Below, piece after piece: positions 8,079 to 16,979 of a stretch of 51,108 bases of DNA; within the stretch, counting starts at the first letter, position 1; each line of letters begins with the position of its first letter. Made by a program: the position numbers and the translations under genes. Source of the stretch: Actinomycetota bacterium (GTDB lineage: Bacteria > Actinomycetota > Aquicultoria > UBA3085 > Oleimmundimicrobiaceae); NCBI GenBank assembly GCA_030017835.1, contig JASEGU010000008.1:1-51108 (forward strand), in the 5' to 3' direction. The notes under the pieces were generated by a model. The model saw only the letters and a list, made by a program, of their open reading frames with translations. It searched no databases and was not told where the DNA came from.

Positions 8079-8867
8079 TTATCTCAATCTGCCCACTTCA
8101 TTTACCGCTTTACCCAGCGTCTCATTGTGGCTCGATATAGCCTGCTGATTAGCCTCATAAGCTCGGAAGGTCGCTATCATTTCGGTCATCTCTCTGGCCA
8201 GATCGACATTGGAAGTTTCCACCGTACCTTGGACGACCTGGAAGCCCGTTGCGGCTGCTGGTTCGCTTGCCGCGCTGAAAAGCCCGTTCCCTTCCTTTTT
8301 GAAGACATCCTGCGTTTTTAGCGCCTTGGCCTGGCCCTCGCCTTCTGCTTTTTCTACCGCAACTATCTTGAAGGTATCTTTCTTGACCCCATCCACATAG
8401 ATGTTGCCCAATAAATCGGCGACCACCTCACTCCCCTCTATTTTGATCGGTCCGTCTTGCCCTAAAACCAGGTAGCCATTACCGTCAACGAGCTGCCCAG
8501 TGCTATCCAGACTAAACGAACCGTTTCTGGTATACATATTGCCGCTAGGCGTCTGAACGGTGAAGAAGGCTTCGCCCGAGATGGCAAAATCGAGTTCACC
8601 ACCAGTCTGCCGTAGGGCCCCTTGGGTTGGGTCAAAAACCGTCTTGCCCAGTCCAACGCCCATGCCAAGATAGCCAACAGAAGGTGTTTGCGCAGAAGGA
8701 GCGCTACCTTCTACCGATTTGATCGGGGCAAGTGAAAAGGATACGACCGAAGCGGCATCTCTCTTGTAACCATTTGTATTTACGTTGGCCAAGTTGTTGG
8801 CGATGACATCATTCTTATTCATCTGGGCGAGCATTCCAAGAGCCGAAGCATATAGACCCCGTATCAT
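8079..8867 (-). CDS. flgF: Flagellar basal-body rod protein FlgF/FlgG family
   Basis: This 262-residue rod protein is homologous to the downstream gene. It shows NDVIANNLANVNTNGYKRDA at the N-terminus, GELDFAISGEAFFTVQTPSG in the centre, and NVDLAREMTEMIATFRAYEANQQAI at the C-terminus. Divergence from the FlgG copy and its first position in the pair suggest FlgF. Its leader on the minus strand (8868-8926) contains a seven-base-pair inverted repeat (CCCCTCT/AGAGGGG) and a good AGGGAGGTG ribosome binding site before the ATG at 8867. Confidence 0.9.
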   Translation of the reverse strand: MIRGLYASALGMLAQMNKNDVIANNLANVNTNGYKRDAASVVSFSLAPIKSVEGSAPSAQTPSVGYLGMGVGLGKTVFDPTQGALRQTGGELDFAISGEAFFTVQTPSGNMYTRNGSFSLDSTGQLVDGNGYLVLGQDGPIKIEGSEVVADLLGNIYVDGVKKDTFKIVAVEKAEGEGQAKALKTQDVFKKEGNGLFSAASEPAAATGFQVVQGTVETSNVDLAREMTEMIATFRAYEANQQAISSHNETLGKAVNEVGRLR

Positions 8868-8926
8868 GTTAACACCTCCCTTCGGCCCCTCTGGGTCAAT
8901 CTATTCCAAGTTGAGAGGGGTTTTTA

Positions 8927-9229
8927 TCAGCCCTTTGGACGGGCTCTTCCCTCATATGATTTATCGGCCTGATAGACGAAAACTAAAATCTCGGCTATCG
9001 CCTTGTAGAGGAGGGCCGGTATCTCCTGATTCACTTCGAGCTTGGCCAGGACCTCGACTAAAGAGGGGTCGCTGTATATTGGGATGGCAAATTCCTCTGC
9101 GATCTCCTTTATCCTCTTTGCCAAATCCCCGGCTCCCTTGGCCATCACGACCGGAGCCCGGTCGATTTCTGGATTATAGGCGAGGGCTATGGCCCGCTCC
9201 CGCTTTGAGCCCCGCTTCTCATCCTTCAT
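8927..9229 (-). CDS. Stand-alone FlhB C-terminal-domain protein (YlqH-like)
   Basis: This 100-residue protein corresponds only to the cytoplasmic domain of FlhB/YscU export switch proteins: AIALAYNPEIDRAPVVMAKGAGDLAKRIKEIAEEFAIPIYSDPSLVEVLAKLE, then IPALLYKAIAEILVFVYQ. The self-cleavage tetrapeptide is NPEI instead of NPTH, so cleavage is not expected, as in other YlqH/FlhX-type proteins. It follows the FlikK-like gene, as ylqH follows ylqG in Firmicutes. Its role in export-gate modulation is known only from paralogues in some species. A full-length FlhB is encoded at 24426. Confidence 0.92.
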   Translation of the reverse strand: MKDEKRGSKRERAIALAYNPEIDRAPVVMAKGAGDLAKRIKEIAEEFAIPIYSDPSLVEVLAKLEVNQEIPALLYKAIAEILVFVYQADKSYEGRARPKG

Positions 9230-9250
9230 CGCTCAGACCTCGATATCCAC

Positions 9251-9298
9251 GGTCATCCTCGCTCTCTCTTTTTGCCTAAAGAGAGAGCGAGGATGACC
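9251..9298 (-). promoter_or_regulatory. 21-bp perfect hairpin across the FliK-like stop codon
   Basis: GGTCATCCTCGCTCTCTCTTT (9251-9271) is the exact reverse complement of 9278-9298, with a six-base loop. In the minus-strand mRNA the hairpin covers the last 14 codons or so and the TGA (9253-9255) of the FliK-like gene, and ends 22 bases before the next ATG. No U-run follows. It may control translational coupling or mRNA processing. Confidence 0.65.
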
Positions 9299-9873
9299 TC
9301 TCTGCTCAGTATCCTGGCAAGAGACTCTTTTAGTCGGCTTAAAAGAGGGAAGAGGTAATCTTTGGCCCCCTTGGCATCGACCTCGATGACGCAGGTGGTG
9401 GCGGCTTTTGACGATTCGAAGAAGATCTTAACCGACCCCAGGTTTTCCATATCCAGCGCGATGACTAGGCCGAAGGCGGCCTCTTCATCATCGCCCTCTT
9501 TGCCCTTGGCTTCCACCTTCTCTATCTCGACCCCAAAGCTCTGCCCCTCGCCCTTGGGAAGTGATAGGATGCTCTCCACCTTAAAGAGCTCTTTGCCCTT
9601 TAAGGAATCGCCCCTTTCGGCCTCCCCCTTCTCGACGAGCTTCAAGAGAACCTTATCCTTTTTGACCTCATCGACCCTTAGTTTTATGAACTGACCGGGC
9701 GTAAGCGAAAGCCCGGTCTCGGCCATGATGTTCTCTCCGGCCAGCCTGATTACAACGCTTTGGCCGAAGGTAGCCATCACCCTGGCCAGAACGATCTCGC
9801 CCAGCCTAAGCTGACCGCTTGAGGAGACGGAAGAGATGTGACCGATGAGTGGCAGTGAAGTGACGGGCTGCAA
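9253..9873 (-). CDS. FliK-like hook-length control protein (YlqG-type)
   Basis: This 206-residue protein has an N-terminal beta segment with LGEIVLARVMATFGQSVVIRLAGENIMAETGLSLTPGQFIKLRVDEV, and a C-terminal part (LVIALDMENLGSVKIFF...) matching the pattern of the FliK C-terminal domain that contacts FlhB. It lacks the long Pro/Gln-rich ruler seen in classical FliK. Position directly before the FlhB-like small protein matches Firmicutes ylqG-ylqH. It could act in substrate-specificity switching, but the short length leaves the ruler function open. Its last codons are folded into a perfect hairpin. Confidence 0.65.
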   Translation of the reverse strand: MQPVTSLPLIGHISSVSSSGQLRLGEIVLARVMATFGQSVVIRLAGENIMAETGLSLTPGQFIKLRVDEVKKDKVLLKLVEKGEAERGDSLKGKELFKVESILSLPKGEGQSFGVEIEKVEAKGKEGDDEEAAFGLVIALDMENLGSVKIFFESSKAATTCVIEVDAKGAKDYLFPLLSRLKESLARILSREVILALSLGKKRERG

Positions 9874-9908
9874 CCAAAAGCCCCCTTGACCAGGCCGATA
9901 TGGTCCTG

Positions 9909-10385
9909 TTAATTGCTCTTACTGCTCTCACGAAGGGCGATGCTGATTTCGATGTCGCCCAAATGAGACTTTACCACAAGGTAGATTCGCTGAGCATCCA
10001 GGGTGGAGATGATGACGTTCTTACCCTGGATGATCGTCGGCGGGGTTAAGGCCGACGGATAACCGGTCGCTTCCAGCTTGGTGCTGGCAAGACCGGTTAT
10101 CATGTTGCCAAGCTCGCCGATGGCGCTCTGGGCGAGCTCATCGAAGAGGGGCACCGGCTGACCTATCATCTCGCCGGCGATCTTTTTGGCCGTCTTCTCC
10201 TCCATGCCGTAGATGATCTGGCCACGGATGGAGCCCGTCACCCCGACCATGACATTGATATCTTGCGATGTTTGTGATGTGGTATGAACCGATAGATTGC
10301 CCTTCTCGATGGCCATGCCTACCTCGCTCTCGAATATCTCGAAAGCGGCCTCGATGAAAGGATTTATAAATTCAACTTTGAGCAT
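9909..10385 (-). CDS. cheX: Chemotaxis phosphatase CheX
   Basis: This 158-residue CheX-family protein has the ExxN catalytic helix in AIGELGNMITGLA, preceded by the fold pattern starting INPFIEAAFEIFESEVGM and GQIIYGMEEKTAKKIAGEMIG. CheX dephosphorylates CheY-P. The gene lies three bases downstream of the HDOD gene stop and is probably in the cheR-HDOD-cheX unit. A CheC is also encoded in the window, so two CheY-P phosphatase families coexist. Confidence 0.92.
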   Translation of the reverse strand: MLKVEFINPFIEAAFEIFESEVGMAIEKGNLSVHTTSQTSQDINVMVGVTGSIRGQIIYGMEEKTAKKIAGEMIGQPVPLFDELAQSAIGELGNMITGLASTKLEATGYPSALTPPTIIQGKNVIISTLDAQRIYLVVKSHLGDIEISIALRESSKSN

Positions 10386-10388
10386 CCC

Positions 10389-11384
10389 CTATTCCTCCTG
10401 TCCTTCACCGGGCATCGTGTTCGACCCCAGGATCGTATTTATCTCCGAAGCCGCTTCCATACTTTCGGAGACCAGGCTGTCTATCATGGAGTCACTTATG
10501 CCAAGCGTCTTTAACGCGCCCGATTCCAGGCTATAGAGCATACCCGAAACCCCTATACCTATGCCTAGAGTCAAGCAGATAAAGTCGGCCAGGTGGACTA
10601 TGGATGTCAGCGTCGGCTCCACTTTGGCCTCATGGGGACGATGATGGAAGCCGATCGCCTCGCCGATCTTGTCGGGCAGATTCCATTTTTCGGCAACCAT
10701 TTTGCCGATTTGCTGGTGATTGAAACCGAGGACCGACTCCTCGGCCTCAATGAATGTGACGTCGCTTGTGGCCAGGATGTTGAGTATCAGGTCATAGTCC
10801 TCTTTGACGTATTCGCTAAGGATCAGTTTGCCCACATCGTGCAGGAGTCCGGCCACGAAGGCCTCTTCGGGATCGATATAGCGGACCTTGCCGGCCACCA
10901 CCCTTGATGCCAAGGCGCAGGCGACCGAGTGCCTCCAGATTCCATCCTTATCCAGGCCGTAGCCCTCGACCGGCTGATTGAAGAACTTCTTCATGGCCAG
11001 AGCGAAGACGACGCTCTTTAGGGTGTTGTAGCCTAAGATGACGATGGCCTCGCCAATCGTTGTGACCTTGCGGGCGAACCCATAATAGGAGGAATTGGCC
11101 ATCTTGAGTATCTTGGCCGCCAAGGCCTGATCCAAGATGATGACGCGGCCGATATCCGCCGCCGACGAGGTTGGATCGTTGATCATGTTGAGAGCCCTGG
11201 AAGCTATCTGGTTGAAGGGGGGCAATTCCTCGACATCGGCCAGGATTCTCTTCACGGCCTCGTCCTTGTCGCCCTTTTTGTGGGCAGCCTTGGAGGATTC
11301 CTCCTTGGCCGATCCCTTGGCCTCCTTGGCGAGCTTCTTCTCTCTTAACTTTTCGAATAATTCCTTGTTTTTATCGGTTGCCAT
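10389..11384 (-). CDS. HDOD-domain signalling protein
   Basis: This 331-residue protein has a charged Lys/Glu-rich N-terminal tail (residues 1-45), then an HDOD domain: ADVEELPPFNQIASRALNMINDP, ILDQALAAKILKMANSSYYG, GYNTLKSVVFALAMKKFF, and an HD-like AFVAGLLHDVGKLIL segment. HDOD domains are non-catalytic or degenerate relatives of HD hydrolases common in signal transduction near chemotaxis genes. It lies between cheR and cheX with gaps of a few bases, so it is probably translated with them. Specific ligand or partner cannot be read. Confidence 0.9.
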   Translation of the reverse strand: MATDKNKELFEKLREKKLAKEAKGSAKEESSKAAHKKGDKDEAVKRILADVEELPPFNQIASRALNMINDPTSSAADIGRVIILDQALAAKILKMANSSYYGFARKVTTIGEAIVILGYNTLKSVVFALAMKKFFNQPVEGYGLDKDGIWRHSVACALASRVVAGKVRYIDPEEAFVAGLLHDVGKLILSEYVKEDYDLILNILATSDVTFIEAEESVLGFNHQQIGKMVAEKWNLPDKIGEAIGFHHRPHEAKVEPTLTSIVHLADFICLTLGIGIGVSGMLYSLESGALKTLGISDSMIDSLVSESMEAASEINTILGSNTMPGEGQEE

Positions 11385-11390
11385 TTAAGC

Positions 11391-12203
11391 TTACCCTTCT
11401 TGCTCCGGTCTCATATAGAAGAACGGCATAAATGATTTGAAACCCAAACTGCTTGCGTTCATGATGCTTTCGGAGACACCAGAAAAAAGTATCCCCCCAG
11501 GCTTCAGTGACTCTAAGAACTGTCTATATATCTTATCTTTCGCTACGTCATTGAAGTAAATGACCACATTTCTGCAGAGTATGAGGTCGAAGTCCTTATC
11601 AAAGGGGTCCTTCAAGAGATCGTGTTTCTTGAAGGTGACTTTGGCCTTTATCTCACCCTTTACCCTAAAAGAGTCATCGTCTTCATCGAAGTATTTCTTT
11701 AGGATATCTACAGGAGTCGACTGGACCTGTTTGGCCGAGTAGAAGCCATCTCTTGCGCTCTTTAATATGCGCTCGTCCAAGTCGGTCGCGATAATCTCGT
11801 GCTTGAGTCTTTGGTCGATCTCGCTCAAGATTATGGCGACCGTATAGGCCTCGGCTCCGATGGAACAACCGGCGCTCCAGATCTTTAAGGTTCGGCTCCT
11901 CTTCAAGAGGTGGGGCAGGACCTTCTCTTTAAGTTCATCAAATTTACGGATATCCCGATAGAATTCGGAGACGTTTATGGTTAGCCAATTTACGAACTTA
12001 TTCAGTTTAGCTTCATCGGAGGCGAGTATCTTTATATACTGGTAGTAGTCCTTGGCCCCGGTCGGATCCATGATGAAGGGGAGCCTCCTTCTAATCTGAT
12101 GCTCCTTATAAGCATTGAGATCTATGTTGGTCAGACTCAAGACGTGTTTCTTGAAATATTCGTATTCGGTATCTTTATTCAATACCTGCATGTAAAACCC
12201 CAC
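11391..12203 (-). CDS. cheR: Chemoreceptor methyltransferase CheR
   Basis: This 270-residue SAM-dependent glutamate methyltransferase acts on chemoreceptors. Its N-terminal helical domain includes HQIRRRLPFIMDPTGAKDYYQYI and NWLTINVSEFYRDIRKFDEL. The SAM-binding core shows LKIWSAGCSIGAEAYTVAIIL, EIIATDLDERIL, and FDLILCRNVVIYF. Length is typical. The start may be an ATG a few codons inside (MQVLNKDTEY) rather than the first residue. It is 12 bases downstream of cheB. Confidence 0.96.
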   Translation of the reverse strand: MGFYMQVLNKDTEYEYFKKHVLSLTNIDLNAYKEHQIRRRLPFIMDPTGAKDYYQYIKILASDEAKLNKFVNWLTINVSEFYRDIRKFDELKEKVLPHLLKRSRTLKIWSAGCSIGAEAYTVAIILSEIDQRLKHEIIATDLDERILKSARDGFYSAKQVQSTPVDILKKYFDEDDDSFRVKGEIKAKVTFKKHDLLKDPFDKDFDLILCRNVVIYFNDVAKDKIYRQFLESLKPGGILFSGVSESIMNASSLGFKSFMPFFYMRPEQEG

Positions 12204-12215
12204 CCATCTCTTAAT

Positions 12216-13256
12216 CTATTCTTTAAGCATGTTGATTATTTCGCTCGCCACATCATTCAAGGGAACCACCTTGTCGGCATTGCCCATCTCCACCACCGAT
12301 TTGGGCATGCCGTAGACAACGCAGCTAGCTTCGTCCTGAGCGACCGTTCGGCCGCCTTTGGCTTTTATCTGGGCCATGCCTTGAGCCCCGTCGCTGCCCA
12401 TGCCGGTCAAGATGACCCCGATGATGTTCTTTCCATAAACGGCGGCGGCCGAATTCATCATCACGTCGACGGCCGGCCTGACCCCGTTGACCAAGGGGCT
12501 CTTGTTCATCTTGACCTGGCCGCCCTTTTCAATCAGCATATGATAGCCGCCGGGAGCTACCAGGACCTGTCCGGCCCTCAAGAAATCGCTCCTCTCCGCC
12601 TCTTTGACCTTTATGGCCGAAATCATGTCAATCCGTTCGGCAAAGGACTTAGTGAAGGGTCCGTCCGGCATATGCTGGACCACCACCACCGGAGCCGGCA
12701 GATCGGCCGGCAGATCGGAGATGACACGGGAGAGGGCGTTCGGCCCACCGGTCGAGGCCCCGATCAAGACGACCTTGTTCTTCTTTAAAGCCTTGGTATC
12801 TATTCCTTTGAGCTTATCGCTCTTTATGCCAATCCGCTTATCCAGCTTATCCACTTTGGAGCCGGCTGCAGTCTTAATCTTCTCCATCAAATCATTCTTG
12901 ATAACGCTCATATTCAGGTGCGGCATGTTGGTCGGTTTGGCCACAAAATCGAGGGCTCCGAGCAGCAGAGCCTTGGCCGTGGCATCCGAGCCTTCCTGGG
13001 TCAAGGTGCTGACCATAATGACTGGGATGGGATTCTCCTTCATCAAAATCTCCAGAGCCGTCAGACCATCCATCTTGGGCATCTCGATATCCAAGGTGAC
13101 GACATCGGGCTTGAGCTCTTTCACCTTGTCGATGGCTTCGAGACCATTTGAAGCCACTCCGATCACCTCGATATCGGGGTCGGATTCTATCATATCGGTT
13201 AGCACTTTTCTCATGAACGTCGAGTCATCGACGATCAGAGTCTTTATCTTGGACAA
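12216..13256 (-). CDS. cheB: Chemotaxis response regulator-methylesterase CheB
   Basis: This 346-residue protein has an N-terminal receiver domain with acidic D10-D11 and phospho-acceptor D56 (VVTLDIEMPKMDG), then a methylesterase domain. The catalytic triad region is visible as IGASTGGPNAL (Ser), VVQHMPDGPFTKSFAERI (His) and VILTGMGSDGAQG (Asp). CheB removes methyl groups from, or deamidates, chemoreceptors once phosphorylated by CheA. It lies between cheY and cheR in the chemotaxis unit. Length and motifs are intact. Confidence 0.97.
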   Translation of the reverse strand: MSKIKTLIVDDSTFMRKVLTDMIESDPDIEVIGVASNGLEAIDKVKELKPDVVTLDIEMPKMDGLTALEILMKENPIPVIMVSTLTQEGSDATAKALLLGALDFVAKPTNMPHLNMSVIKNDLMEKIKTAAGSKVDKLDKRIGIKSDKLKGIDTKALKKNKVVLIGASTGGPNALSRVISDLPADLPAPVVVVQHMPDGPFTKSFAERIDMISAIKVKEAERSDFLRAGQVLVAPGGYHMLIEKGGQVKMNKSPLVNGVRPAVDVMMNSAAAVYGKNIIGVILTGMGSDGAQGMAQIKAKGGRTVAQDEASCVVYGMPKSVVEMGNADKVVPLNDVASEIINMLKE

Positions 13257-13280
13257 ATCTACTGTCTCCTTGAGGAAGTA

Positions 13281-13643
13281 TTATCCTATCTGTTTCTTAA
13301 CAGCGTCCAAAACCCGCTCCGGCTGGAAGGGTTTGAGGACGTAATCCTTGGCTCCCGCCTTCACAGCTTGGATGACCATATTTTGTTGTCCCATGGCGCT
13401 GCAGACGATCACCAGCGCATCCGGATTTGCCTTCTTGATTTCAGTTATGGCTTGGATGCCGTCCATTACCGGCATGGTTATATCGACTATCGTCAGATCA
13501 GGCGCGTGCTGTTGATACATGTCCACAGCTACCTTGCCGTTTTTGGCCTCTCCAACAACCGTATAACCGTTCTCAGCAAGCAGTTTGGAAAGCTTCATTC
13601 TCATAAAAGCCGCATCGTCCGCAATCAGCACGGTCTTACCCAT
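13281..13643 (-). CDS. cheY: Chemotaxis response regulator CheY
   Basis: This 120-residue single-domain receiver has acid pocket D9-D10, phospho-acceptor D54 (TIVDITMPVMDG), a conserved Ser in VCSAMG, and Lys in YVLKPF. It is the likely CheA-P acceptor that acts on the flagellar switch. It sits between cheD and cheB and starts with ATG at 13643 after an AAGGAGGGTGA-type binding site. The window also holds a second, frameshifted receiver gene at 18303. Confidence 0.95.
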   Translation of the reverse strand: MGKTVLIADDAAFMRMKLSKLLAENGYTVVGEAKNGKVAVDMYQQHAPDLTIVDITMPVMDGIQAITEIKKANPDALVIVCSAMGQQNMVIQAVKAGAKDYVLKPFQPERVLDAVKKQIG

Positions 13644-13661
13644 ATGAAGTCACCCTCCTTC

Positions 13662-14165
13662 CTATATTTCCGTGGCCTCTTTACCGACAGCCCTGACTGT
13701 AACTACTCCCGTGTCGGGGTAGAGCGTAACCGTCCGCCCATAATTTCCTCCGACATCCTCGGCCACGATCTTTAGTCCCAGATCGCCCAAGACCTTCTTT
13801 ACGCTCTCAATATTTCTGTCCCCAATGTCGAACTTGCCGTCCAAAGACTGGAGTTTGAGCATTCTGGCACCGCCGGCTATCTTGACCTCGAGGCGGTGTT
13901 TAAGGGCTCCGTTGCCCAATACCTCTTCCAACAGCTTGGATATGCCGGTATCAGCGAACTTGGCCGGCACGCTGGCATTCCCGCCGTTATCTTGGGGAAG
14001 CATGATGTGTGCCATCCCCCCGACCTTGGCCGTCTTATCATAAAGACAGACCCCGATGCAGGAGCCGAGGCCATGGGCGACCAGATAGATCTCGCCCTGG
14101 TTGGTTGCGGCCATCTCTCCGATGCCTGTGCTTATCATCGTCGTATACTTGGCTGTTTCGATCAC
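13662..14165 (-). CDS. cheD: Chemoreceptor glutamine deamidase CheD
   Basis: This 167-residue CheD-family protein has the catalytic Cys in HGLGSCIGVCLYD and His in GGMAHIMLPQ. It deamidates chemoreceptor glutamines and stimulates CheC. The gene overlaps cheC by four bases, the usual translational coupling for this interacting pair. An extended N-terminus of about ten residues precedes the conserved part. Confidence 0.95.
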   Translation of the reverse strand: MIETAKYTTMISTGIGEMAATNQGEIYLVAHGLGSCIGVCLYDKTAKVGGMAHIMLPQDNGGNASVPAKFADTGISKLLEEVLGNGALKHRLEVKIAGGARMLKLQSLDGKFDIGDRNIESVKKVLGDLGLKIVAEDVGGNYGRTVTLYPDTGVVTVRAVGKEATEI

Positions 14166-14770
14166 TGTTTTACCTCTAAGGTATCTATAATCTTCTTTAG
14201 GACCTCGGGTGAGGCAAAAAGAAACATGTTGCTTTCGATGTTGTGCTCCTCGGCCTTGAAGATCGCCCTGACGAAGAGAACCTCGTCAGGCTCCTCGCCG
14301 ATGGAGAGAACCATCGATGAGAGGATAGCCCCGGCCATATCGGTCAACACGTCGGGCACGGATGGAACAATGTTGAGCCAGGTGTGTTCGCCTAGAATCC
14401 TCAAGAAGTAGGTGACCACCACGTTGCCGACTTCGCCCAGGGCCGAGCGGCCCATATCGTCCATCTCGCTCGTTGTCCCAATCTCCTCACCCATCAGGGC
14501 ATCGATGAGCTTGTATGAGCTTTCGGTCGAAAGGACGATGGCGATCAAGCCAAAGACATCCCCTTCGAAAGCAAGATAGATACAATTTACCGGTTTATCG
14601 GCTCCACCCATCCTATTGATCAAGTTATTCAGGCTGACCAGATCGACCTCGGGCACCTCCAAAGTCACCTGATTGCTCGTCATCTCGGATAGGGCCGACG
14701 CCGCCTCCTCCGTGCTCAGCTTTATGATGAAGCTCAATATATCTTTTCTTTCGGAACTTAAAACGGTCAT
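14162..14770 (-). CDS. cheC: CheY-P phosphatase CheC
   Basis: This 202-residue CheC-family protein has one clear catalytic helix, MGRSALGEVGNVVVTYFL (E..N motif). The pseudo-symmetric second helix (DMAGAILSSMVLSIGEE) lacks the Glu and Asn pair. It hydrolyses CheY-P and binds CheD. The stop overlaps the cheD start by four bases. Compared with two-site CheC proteins it should have a single active site. Confidence 0.92.
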   Translation of the reverse strand: MTVLSSERKDILSFIIKLSTEEAASALSEMTSNQVTLEVPEVDLVSLNNLINRMGGADKPVNCIYLAFEGDVFGLIAIVLSTESSYKLIDALMGEEIGTTSEMDDMGRSALGEVGNVVVTYFLRILGEHTWLNIVPSVPDVLTDMAGAILSSMVLSIGEEPDEVLFVRAIFKAEEHNIESNMFLFASPEVLKKIIDTLEVKQ

Positions 14771-14787
14771 CTCTACTCCTTAGGAGA

Positions 14788-16923
14788 TCAGCCAGCCGTA
14801 GCTTGCTTAACTTTTTTATCGGTCCGAGATATCAAGTTGATTACATCGACGATGAGGGCGACCATGCCGTCGCCAAGGATGGTCGCGCCGCTTATCCCGT
14901 CCATTTCGCCAAGGAAGTTGCCGAGCGATTTTATGACTATCTCCTGCTTGCTCACCAGGCTATCGACTATGAGACCGACGTTGATGTCGCCGAAGCCGAC
15001 CACGACCACCTGGAGTTCCTCTTCCTCTTCGCAATCTTCCCCTTCGAATAATTGCCTCAGCTTTACCAGGGGTAAGACCCGGCCCCTAAGGAGGGCTTTC
15101 TCCTCGCCGGCTGCGAATCTGACCTCGCTCTTATCCATCCTAAAGACCTCTTTGACGCTGTTTAGTGGGATGGCGTAGGTTCTAGAGCCCAAGAGGACGA
15201 GAAGGGCATCGACTATGGCCAGAGTCAGGGGGATCTTTATCAAGAACTTGGTCCACTTGCCGAGCTTGGATTCTATATCGAGCCGTCCGTTTATCTTCTT
15301 GATATTATTCATGACCACATCCATGCCGACGCCGCGGCCAGAGATGTCGGTCACTGTCTTGGCGGTGCTTAAGCCCGAAAGAAAGATCAGCTTGTAGGCC
15401 TCCTTGTCGTCCATCCGGTCGGCCTCGGTCCTGTCGATGATGCCCTTCTCCACCGCTTTGTTCTTGAGTTTATCGGCGTCAATCCCTCGGCCATCGTCCT
15501 TTATCTCGATGACGATGTGACTCTCTTCGTGCCGGGCGGCCAGAAATACCCTTCCCTCGGCCGGTTTGCCCGCCTTCTCTCTCTCTTTGAGCTCCTCTAT
15601 GCCGTGATCGACGGCGTTCCTCAAGATGTGGATCAAGGGATCTCCGATCTCCTCGATGACAGTGCGATCGAGTTCGGTATCCTTGCCGCTCATGTCGAAA
15701 TTGACCTGTTTGCCGGCCTTGCGGGCCAAGTCTCTGACCAGACGCGGAAGCTTGTTGAAGATCTGATCTATGGGCAGCATGCGCGCCTTCATTATCTCCT
15801 CTTGAAGATCGTTGGTTATCTGACCGACCAGGGCGGTCGTGGCATTAAGATCGCTGCTCAGCTCGCCTAGCTCATAATTCTCCTGAAGCTCATAACCTAT
15901 ACGAAGGAGACGGGTCTTATTTATGACAAGTTCGCCAACCAGATTCATCAGATTATCCAAGCGCTCGATATCGACCCTGACCGTCTTGGTCGGGGCGGTC
16001 TTGGGAACGGCCGCCTCCTCCGGTGGGCCAGCCGAGCTTGCGGAGTCAACTTCTAGCGCAGCGCCGGTCTTGGGTGCCTGCTCTCCAGCGCTAATGGCGT
16101 CATCCTTGCTGCCCTCTGCCTCTTCCTCGGCCGTCTCCTTGGCCGCAACCTCAATCTTGATGACTTCCGAGATGAGCTTGAGCGCACTCTCTATCCTGTC
16201 GTGATCCCCTTCTGTCCCGAAGATGGCGTTAAATTCGAATATCTCCTTACCCTCTTCTAGCTCGGCGTCGGTCGGAGAAGACTTGATTATCTCACCAAGC
16301 GACCTTAGCTCCTCGACAACCTGAAAAAGACGCACGGCTGGCATGGGACAATCGCCTGAGAGGACGACCTTGACCATGAATATCTTCTCGCCCTTGATTT
16401 CGGCCTGGGCAATGGCGCCCTCATCCTCTTCGGTCGCAATGATGGAGGTCTTTGGCTTCTCCTCTTCGGCCTTGGCCTTTTTGGGCTCATCCTTCTTGGG
16501 ATTACCTTTGGCTTTGGTGGGGTCGGCTCCTCCGCCCATGAAGGCTTCTATCTTGACTACCAAGGAATCGACATCAACCCCGGACTCTTTCTTGGTCACA
16601 AGCTCGTTGTTTATTAGCTTGATGGCGTCGAGAGCCTCCAAGAGGAGATCGATCAGATCGACAGCAACAGCCATCTCGCCCTTCCTCAACTTATCGAAGA
16701 GGCTCTCCATCGTGTGGGTCAGCTTGGCCATCCGACTGTGACCGAGCATGCCGGAAGAGCCCTTTAAGGTATGGGCGGCCCGAAATATCTCTTGAAGGAG
16801 CTCAACTTCGGAGCCCTCCTTCTCCAGGCGGACTATGTCCTCATCAAGGGTCTGAATCAGTTCATCAGACTCCTGCAAGAATAGCTCTATCTCTTCTTGG
16901 CTTCCGTCAAATTCAAGGGTCAC
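14788..16923 (-). CDS. cheA: Chemotaxis histidine kinase CheA
   Basis: This 711-residue kinase has the CheA domain order. The P1 HPt domain carries H51 (FRAAHTLKGSSGM). A linker/P2-like region with an acidic Ala/Glu-rich stretch follows (about residues 135-310). P3 dimerisation includes MNLVGELVINKTRLLRI. The P4 ATPase shows HILRNAVDHGIEE, DDGRGID and GRGVGMDVV, and a C-terminal CheW-like P5 ends the protein. It phosphorylates CheY and CheB at the receptor arrays. It is first in the cheA-C-D-Y-B-R unit, with a sigma-28-like promoter upstream. Confidence 0.97.
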   Translation of the reverse strand: MTLEFDGSQEEIELFLQESDELIQTLDEDIVRLEKEGSEVELLQEIFRAAHTLKGSSGMLGHSRMAKLTHTMESLFDKLRKGEMAVAVDLIDLLLEALDAIKLINNELVTKKESGVDVDSLVVKIEAFMGGGADPTKAKGNPKKDEPKKAKAEEEKPKTSIIATEEDEGAIAQAEIKGEKIFMVKVVLSGDCPMPAVRLFQVVEELRSLGEIIKSSPTDAELEEGKEIFEFNAIFGTEGDHDRIESALKLISEVIKIEVAAKETAEEEAEGSKDDAISAGEQAPKTGAALEVDSASSAGPPEEAAVPKTAPTKTVRVDIERLDNLMNLVGELVINKTRLLRIGYELQENYELGELSSDLNATTALVGQITNDLQEEIMKARMLPIDQIFNKLPRLVRDLARKAGKQVNFDMSGKDTELDRTVIEEIGDPLIHILRNAVDHGIEELKEREKAGKPAEGRVFLAARHEESHIVIEIKDDGRGIDADKLKNKAVEKGIIDRTEADRMDDKEAYKLIFLSGLSTAKTVTDISGRGVGMDVVMNNIKKINGRLDIESKLGKWTKFLIKIPLTLAIVDALLVLLGSRTYAIPLNSVKEVFRMDKSEVRFAAGEEKALLRGRVLPLVKLRQLFEGEDCEEEEELQVVVVGFGDINVGLIVDSLVSKQEIVIKSLGNFLGEMDGISGATILGDGMVALIVDVINLISRTDKKVKQATAG

Positions 16924-16979
16924 GTCTACCTTCCTTTAAGGTCTTTTGTCAATTTGAGGTCAAAAGACATCTCAAATTA

